DNA of 64,000 nucleotides from Dryococelus australis. Taxonomy: Eukaryota; Arthropoda; Insecta; Phasmatodea; Phasmatidae. The stretch is taken from NCBI GenBank assembly GCA_029891345.1, contig CM056993.1:111516123-111580122 (forward strand), in the 5' to 3' direction. The stretch's first letter is position 1. The number at the start of each line of letters is the position of its first letter. The translations under genes and the position numbers were made by a program. Under the pieces are notes generated by a model. That model did no database searches, was not told the origin of the DNA, and was given only the letters and a program-made list of their open reading frames with translations. Shown here piece after piece: positions 58,202 through 64,000 of this stretch.

Positions 58202-59241
58202 TGACGTGAGCCGAGCTCCCAGCCCTTAAACCATTCGCCCGCTGTCCATTGGTTCTGCAGCGGAGAGCCGCACTCTACCATGCACGATAGTGCAATGGTG
58301 ACCAGCAGAGATGCAAGTATAGTGCAGTGTGTGTGTTACAGGTGCAACGTAATACAGAGTAGGACAGTAGCCATGTGGCCACATGCACATCCATCCAGGG
58401 ATACAATGAAAGAGTACATCACTTCCTAAATATTACATGAACGGGCCAGAGTGATGACAAAAGTCACGTGTAAGGGAAGGGACACTCATAAGATTATTTC
58501 CAAGAGTAAGAGAGTTAAGCATATTTATGCGAAGTGTAAGGTGATGAAAGTAGTTCCACATGGCGCCATGTTTGAACGACAGTAGATGTTGAGTACTTGG
58601 AGAGTCAGGTCGTGTTCCGTTCGGCTCTGCACTAGGGCGGCGTTCACATCTTGTACCAGTCATTTTTCATCGCAATAATGTCGTAGTTTAACAGGAACCT
58701 TTTTGTAAGCCGCCCGGGACATGACCTCTCACATTCTACAAGTTTGCATCGCCTGGAGGATTTTAATCAGCATTAAAGTTATGCACTCGCTTTTTTTCCG
58801 CTTAACCGCTGCCTACCGGTAACTGTCCGACCTATTTCGTTTAAAGTGTTGCCCTAGAGGTATTCTCATAAAACGCCTAAATAAAATGCATTACATGAAT
58901 CGAGTGCTTTTATTTGAGGTAAGCTGCAAGGCATTTCAGGGACGGGCCTTTTTAATTTCCCGCCAACCCTCACATGTGAATTGACCTTCAGCTTTTGTTT
59001 GCAAGTGTTTCAGTGAAAAGTAGCATAGGTGTGCGAATAGCTTAGATAATTCACCACATAGCACACGATACATTTTCATTAATCTACAGCACAATAAGTG
59101 ATGCAGCACAACTCTAGGATATCTGCCTTTGGTCGTCGGCCATACTGTAATATTTTCTGAATTTCATTATTTTCACTCTCCCCAGTCGACAACCATCCGC
59201 TGTCCAAGTCCTACTACCTATCAGAACAGTAGCAGTTGTCA
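58202..59241 (+). repeat. LTR of the large Gypsy family, probable solo (1040 bp)
   Basis: Starts TGACGTGAGCCG and ends TAGCAGTTGTCA, like the G1 LTR end TAGCAGTGTCA. AACAGGAACCTTTTTGTAAG and GCCCGGGACATGACC match the central block of G3 and G1 LTRs. Flanking 4-mers are TGTT and TATT (3 of 4), consistent with an aged duplication. No pol sequence is attached. Confidence 0.65.
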
Positions 59242-59977
59242 TATTGGTATGTAAAGTATTTATTTATGTATTTTCTATTCATGTAAGGAAAGTGTAAGGG
59301 TTTTTGTGCAAGTTATGTGCTAATAAGTAGAACCACATGACTTGCCTTACCGCCAACACTTGCACGCACAGTTACCGCGAAGCATTTCGATGGGTTGGAT
59401 GTGTGTCACAACGTTCCTTGATTTGTGTACGCTAAGTAGCCATCAACATTTTGTTTTACCAATATTTAGTGTATCAATAGTTTAATTTAATCTTGGAACC
59501 ATATTATATCACCGCCCAGTAATCCATCTCTCACCTTCCCCATTTCTTGATTCGCCTGGGGATGCTTAACTTTTCAACTTAATTCAATGTTCCACGCTGC
59601 CTGACCAAGCCCGTTCACCTCGTCCAGAGCATTCAACACCCACATGCGCTGAGCAGCAGTACGCAGTGCAAAGAATACATCAAGCATATGTGTTCTTAGT
59701 GCCTAATATTGCACTAGTGGCATGCATAGATGTACAATAAAAATAATTGTATAATATTTCTGTTATATTCATTTTTATTTTCTGGTTACGTCATATAAAT
59801 TAGGGTCATTGAAATGGTTTTTTATTATTTGGTATGCATGTTTACATCCAGTTTCTACACTGTGTGTGCCTAACATGAAAATTAGGTTAAGACAATGTTG
59901 ACACACCTACATGAAATTCTACACGTAATATAAATTCATGAGGGTGTTGTGAAATACGGTGAATGGATATACCATGT
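59242..59977. other. AT-rich spacer between two LTRs
   Basis: No gene recognised. Confidence 0.35.
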
Positions 59978-60849
59978 TGATGCGTGCTGTGTACCCCACC
60001 CAGAAGTCAGTTTGCCTGCAGCACTAAATCAACAAGGACTCCAAGCACCCTGGAAGTGGGCACACTTTACGCTGAAGAATGCATACATGAAGCACAATGG
60101 TAGTGCCATGGGAGTAGTGCAGTGCAGTTAGTGCCCGAACGCAGTGATACAAAAAGGAGATCCCACATTTCATGCCTTATGTTTTAAAAGGGTTTAACGG
60201 CAAGACAAGTGTTACACAAGGACACTTGTACACATAAACACCCAAATTAAAGGATTAAAACCCTAGTATATTCTTTTGATGTGTTTTTCTTTATGTACCA
60301 TATTTTTCATTCTCACATATAACCATCCTCACGTCATATCATAGTGTTATTATTCATGTATGTTATTTTGTTTTGCAAGAGTTAATTTTAGAAACATGTG
60401 GAATCTGCAATGGCAAGTGCAGTTTTTTTAATACAAGGGAGATATTTAGCAAGTACTCCCATGTGGGGTGCTAGCATTTTCCAAGTTAGTCATAGCTCAT
60501 CTTGCAAGGGGTGAGGTGCGTTATGTCGGACTCGCCTTTTGTGTCCTCGGGTGGCCATAAACTTTTTGAATACTCATTTAATCAGCAATAGACATTGTAA
60601 TTAACTGGAACTGTTCCTCACTTACTACCCGAGACTCCGGCCCTCATACCACCCAGAGTTTACATGGCCTGGGTGAATTTAATTCGTACTTCCAAACCTT
60701 GGAGGGAATACACAGTGGTCTTCGGACGAACGAGCGCGAGGCGAACGAGTCAGCTCTACCAACATCACAACCATCACATTTGAACATTTTCTATTTACTG
60801 CTCCTCTAACCTAACCTCAATCCTCATCTGAATGCATGAAACCAAATCA
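59978..60849 (+). repeat. G4 5' LTR (872 bp)
   Basis: Starts TGATGCGTGCTGTGTACCCC and ends CCAAATCA next to the primer site. AATCAGCAATAGACATTGTA and CTGGAACTGTTCCTCAC match the central block of the G3 LTR. TAGTGCAGTGCAGTTAG matches the AGTGCAGTGCAGTGTGG block of G3. The start is inferred from similarity and is less certain than the end. Confidence 0.6.
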
Positions 60850-60852
60850 AAA

Positions 60853-60870
60853 TGTCGCCCAACTAGGGGC
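60853..60870 (+). other. G4 primer-binding site (tRNA-Lys type)
   Basis: TGTCGCCCAACTAGGGGC lies 3 bases after the LTR end and matches the tRNA-Lys-type site TGGCGCCCAACGTGGGGC at 15 of 18 positions. Confidence 0.75.
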
Positions 60871-61570
60871 GTATCTATCCAGGAATCTCTGCAAAATTCT
60901 TTTCCGCAAAATTTTCGGCAAAATTCTGACATTTCCAAACTTTTTACAAATTTTTCTTTTAATTCTTGTAAATACCCGCAACAAGGGAGACACATGGTCA
61001 ACCAGGCAACCAGAGAATTCTGTTGCAGCGTCGTGAATCCTTTCAGACACCCAGGACATGCTGGCAAGGTTTAATGTGGCCACATGAGAAAAGTGTGCCA
61101 GAACAGCCTAGCGCCACCATTATAGATACACCAAGGATAGTGGTGAGAAAGTGGCACAGACCCGTCATCTTTGGACAGCGGCGTGATGTCACAGCAGCAG
61201 GACAATTTACACAGGGTGAGTCGAGACCGCCAAACCACCTCCTCCACATTTGCCGCACCGTGTAGGTGGAGAAGGATAAACAAGAAGAAGGAGAAACATC
61301 TAGCCACTCCTCCCCCACGCTCTCCACTGTGCACCGAGTGGAGCAGCTGAGTGCCCACCAACCATTGACCCCTGCCCGTACCACATAGGACAACTGCACT
61401 CCCATGATTCTTCCTCATCGCACATCCACGCTACCACATCCAGCGCTTCCATGCTCTGCGCTTCCATGATCGCACATCCGCACGGCTGGCCAAATTTCTT
61501 GTGCGTACCGGCTCCAAGATGTTTGCAATGTTTACGCTCTCTACCTACTGACATGGTAGATCGGTATTAA
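60871..61570 (+). other. G4 leader
   Basis: Untranslated leader. It contains an A/T-rich repeated motif (CAAAATTC, CCGCAAAATTTTCGGCAAAA near 60900) and GC-richer sequence thereafter. No protein domain recognised. Confidence 0.45.
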
Positions 61571-61574
61571 ATGG

Positions 61575-61880
61575 GCACACACTTCTGCAAATGCATTCGA
61601 AAGACTAGTCCAACAGTCAACTGCGTTGTGAGCAACTGTGGATTCGCGCTTCAAGATCAAAGTGACGAAGAATTTTCGGACACTTAAAACTTCAATAATT
61701 CTTCAAAATTTCCAAAAAAAGCACTTGTGCGCAGAGTTGTTGCGTGTGAATTCAGGAACAACCTCGATCAGTTGCATACAGCGCACCGGGAATGTTTGAG
61801 TAACTCAGAAGCAAGCACAGTAACAGGCTTACAGTACATTTGTGATGATTGCAGTGAACAATTACGACCACAAATGCTAT
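61575..61880 (+). pseudogene. G4 Gag N-terminus with PHD-like half-finger
   Basis: A frame from the ATG near 61575 reads MGTHFCKCIRK with NCVVSNCG. After a stop and shift the strand has HRECLSNSEASTVTGLQYIC then DDC (61784-61852), i.e. H-x2-C-x15-C-x2-C. Spacing and many residues equal those of G1 (36185-36277). The two Cys expected 5 and 8 residues before the His are not conserved here, so only the second half of the finger is firm. Confidence 0.5.
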
Positions 61881-61944
61881 AGAAAACTTATCGTTTCTTG
61901 TTAATGGGATCACAACCCCCGTTTGATGATTGTAAACAAACATA

Positions 61945-63210
61945 ATGTCAAGGGGGAGAAATCAACCAGAACTGCAGGATATGGCTAGCAACGAAACAGT
62001 ACCAAAGATTGCATCGATTGAGAGGACAGACACTCAGGGAGCGCAGCATGAGGAAATTAACTCCATGCCAAGGATGTTCGCAGTAACACAATGTCAACTG
62101 CAACAGATGCACCCTTAACAGCTGAAAACAGTCCAGTGCCAAAGGAACAGTATTCCCAACCAATGCCAACTCTTCCACAACTACCTCCACCACTCCAGCC
62201 AATAAATCCATAATTACAGCAACTCTCAGCCTATCCTAACCAACAAATTTTTCCACAAGTGTTACTGCAAATTTTCCCGCACTTTTTCCCACACCAACAC
62301 CACTCATGTCATTTCCTGTGCATAGCTATGAAATCAACACAGCTCCGAGTTGGCCAGCGGACAAAGAGCAACAGAGTGAACAGAAGTCCAACCAACAAGC
62401 AAGCATCGAATGCGGCCTAAAAATGACTCCACCATGTTTCTAAAACCTGCCAACATTTACCGCACCACAAGTGAGGACCCAAGTGCCTTCCTCAAAGAAT
62501 GCTTGTTCCACTTGAAACTTTACAGCATGTGGGAGGACGAGTATACTTGCTGCATTGGCAATCAACTAGAGGGGAGGCTAGCAAATAGTTGACTGCCAAA
62601 TATCACTACGGAATGGAATTGTAGGAATCCATGCACTTGTTTGAGTGCAGATACAGCAGTACTCGTCTATGCAAGTGCAAAGTAAATTAATCTGGCAGGA
62701 ATAGCGGCCAGGTGAGCAACTGTCCACCTTCATTACCTGGATGGCACACTTAATCAAGCACTTGCACCCGCATTTGCCAGAGAGGGAAGGATTAGAGATT
62801 GTGGTAGGGATGGCATTACCAGAGTATCATGAATCACTACTGCCATTCTTCAACAGCATGTAAAAGAAGACATTATCCTGGAACACAACGCTGGCACAAC
62901 GTGCTGCGAGAGTGCAATGTGAACGGATAGATCGCTACACCGGACATTCTAGACAGCAACAGAAAACAAACAGTGCGAGTAACAGCAACGTTAATAGTGT
63001 GGGCCGCAGTGATAAGCTGGCGAGAGAAAATGCAAAACACAATGTCCGGCAAGTACGAGTCAAGCTGGACAAGAGCCAACCTTCAGCAACTTCCTGCCGA
63101 TACAGTAGACCAGCAGAGGTATTTCATTGGCACAGTAGCTGCCCTAACAATACACACTTAGGCAGCTACAAAGGGGCAAGATCCAAGCATCAGGGAAACA
63201 GTGTGTAGGG
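61945..63210 (+). pseudogene. G4 Gag (capsid, nucleocapsid), broken
   Basis: Begins MSRGRNQPELQDMASNE. The capsid part (62410-62592) reads PANIYRTTSEDPSAFLKECL and YTCCIGNQLEGRLANS, then a TGA. Later LSTFITWMAHLIKHLHPHLP (near 62725-62790) matches G2. A knuckle remnant CRYSRPAEVFHWHSSC (63097-63145) corresponds to G1 CRYCPNNQYHWHNKC, with the second Cys changed to Ser. Pro/Gln-rich sequence links N-terminus and capsid. Several stops. Confidence 0.7.
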
Positions 63211-63339
63211 GGAAGGGGCCTGACACTCTTTCCTCCCCAGCAGCAATGACAGCCAGCACCAGAATACCACAACAAGCACTACTACAGCAGGTGAGTGGGA
63301 GCCACATATAATTTATCAGAGTTCTTGTGTATGTAAATA

Positions 63340-63600
63340 GATAGCCCTGCCATGCACTTATCGATACAGCTGCATCACATAATTTTGTATAACCCTGCAT
63401 TGTCAATTCTAAGCATGTAACACCCATGAATCACAAAATCAAACTCGTAACAAGTTAGCTGAGTAGTGGTGCGTTGGGACAAACTATACTTACTGTCATA
63501 ATAAGGGACCTTGAACCAATAACAAGCACGATAATAACACTAGAAATCAGAGAGGATGAGATTTTTGGCGTGCCTTGGCATTAGGTGCAGAACACAGTAG
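63340..63600 (+). pseudogene. G4 aspartic protease
   Basis: Reads CHALIDTAASHNFV, a stop, then GALGQTILTVIIRDLEPITS and EIFGVPWH. This matches G2 and G1 protease segments. The catalytic triad reads Asp-Thr-Ala instead of Asp-Thr-Gly. Confidence 0.7.
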
Positions 63601-64000
63601 TAGAACTGGCTGCCAGATGCATACATTTTGGCACGAAGAAGAGGTACACGGTGTACAATAACGATAAAACTTTTGCAGATGACCTAGTCCCACATCCACT
63701 CTCAGAGTTCGTGTATGACATTCCAATACAGCATCAAGCAGCATTTCAAAGAATTTTGGATGAGCGTAGGGAAGTTTTCCCGAAAGTAGATGCACTCCGA
63801 AGAACAACCGTAGCCAAGAACAAAATAAAACTCAGGCAGGAGGAAGCATTTTATGCTGGCCCACGGAGTTATATGCAGCACCAGACTAAGATAATATGTG
63901 AGCAGATGACAGAGATGTTAGCGGATGGAGTAATCGAGCCCACACGTAGTAAATTCAACTCGGCGATAACATTGGCTCTGAAGAAGGATTGTAGTTGGCG
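63600..64000 (+). pseudogene. G4 reverse transcriptase N-terminus (runs off window)
   Basis: An open frame to the window end with FQRILDERREVFPKVDALRR, RQEEAFYAGPRSYM and EMLADGVIEPTRSKFNSAIT with ALKKDCSWR. This matches the RT fingers region (L--GVI-PS-S-F-S---LV-KKDGSWR). No stop is present from about 63620 to 64000. The catalytic box would lie outside. Confidence 0.8.

Larger units (their letters stand above)
59978..64000 (+). mobile_element. Gypsy-type retrotransposon copy G4, cut by the window edge
   Basis: 5' LTR, primer site, leader, PHD-like Gag N-terminus, capsid, knuckle, protease and the start of RT appear in order on the + strand. It is the best reference for the 5' half of the family. 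The rest lies beyond the window. Stops in Gag and protease show it is inactive. Confidence 0.82.

Noticed and set aside
1..64000. CRISPR arrays, bacterial operons or an envelope gene in the Gypsy copies
   Set aside because: No spaced identical repeats and no prokaryotic gene organisation. No signal-peptide or membrane-anchored ORF lies between Pol and the 3' LTR in G1, G2 or G3.

Overview
This is a transposon-dense stretch of an animal nuclear genome, most probably an insect or other arthropod with a large, repeat-rich genome. The only host gene I can support is the 3' end of a nesprin-type (MSP-300/SYNE-like) KASH-domain gene on the + strand. It has a short penultimate exon at 3973-4037 and the terminal KASH exon at 14425-14641, separated by an intron of about 10.4 kb. 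I saw no bacterial-style operons, no CRISPR array and no convincing RNA gene. Nearly all other coding sequence belongs to decayed mobile elements, so most CDS-like regions are pseudogenes.

Layout. 1-600: decayed Myb/SANT-like DNA-binding gene. 600-4785: intronic or flanking DNA with a (GGCT)6 tract and a tRNA-related SINE-like unit. 4786-5165: 178-bp LTR plus a scrap of a small Gypsy element, minus strand. 5890-5985: second SINE-like unit. 8257-9480: possible LTR-like promoter and remnant. 10599-12390: hAT DNA transposon with matching terminal inverted repeats and an imperfect 8-bp target duplication. 14642-17640: 3' UTR and downstream AT-rich DNA.

From 17.6 kb to the end, one family of large Gypsy-type LTR retrotransposons dominates. 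Copies, called G1 to G5 here: G3 (+, 17640-~20960, 5' truncated), G2 (-, ~20990-26697, reverse transcriptase deleted), G1 (-, 29532-38368, both LTRs and a perfect 4-bp CCTA target duplication), G5 (+, 50228-~55050, split by a later LTR) and G4 (+, 59978 to the window end). There are also LTRs without a body at 41602-42586 (perfect AAGG duplication), 48858-50227, 50653-51880 and 58202-59241. Three other element classes are present: an R2-like non-LTR element with a restriction-like endonuclease (parts at 27681-28320 and 38890-39460), a Jockey-type non-LTR element (39870-45960) and a Copia fragment (46280-48290), all on the minus strand.

Nesting gives relative ages. G1 lies between two parts of the R2-like element, a solo LTR split the Jockey element, and another LTR split the G5 reverse transcriptase. 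The Gypsy family shows two features I cannot match to a standard Gypsy layout: a PHD-like Cys/His cluster at the Gag N-terminus (G1, partly in G4), and a long acidic Pol tail of about 300 residues after the integrase, recognisable in G2 and G3 although other parts of these copies are broken. Every copy has stops or frameshifts, and all three readable protease motifs have lost the glycine of Asp-Thr-Gly, so these are fossils. Percent identities, species and exact LTR ends need alignment software I do not have.
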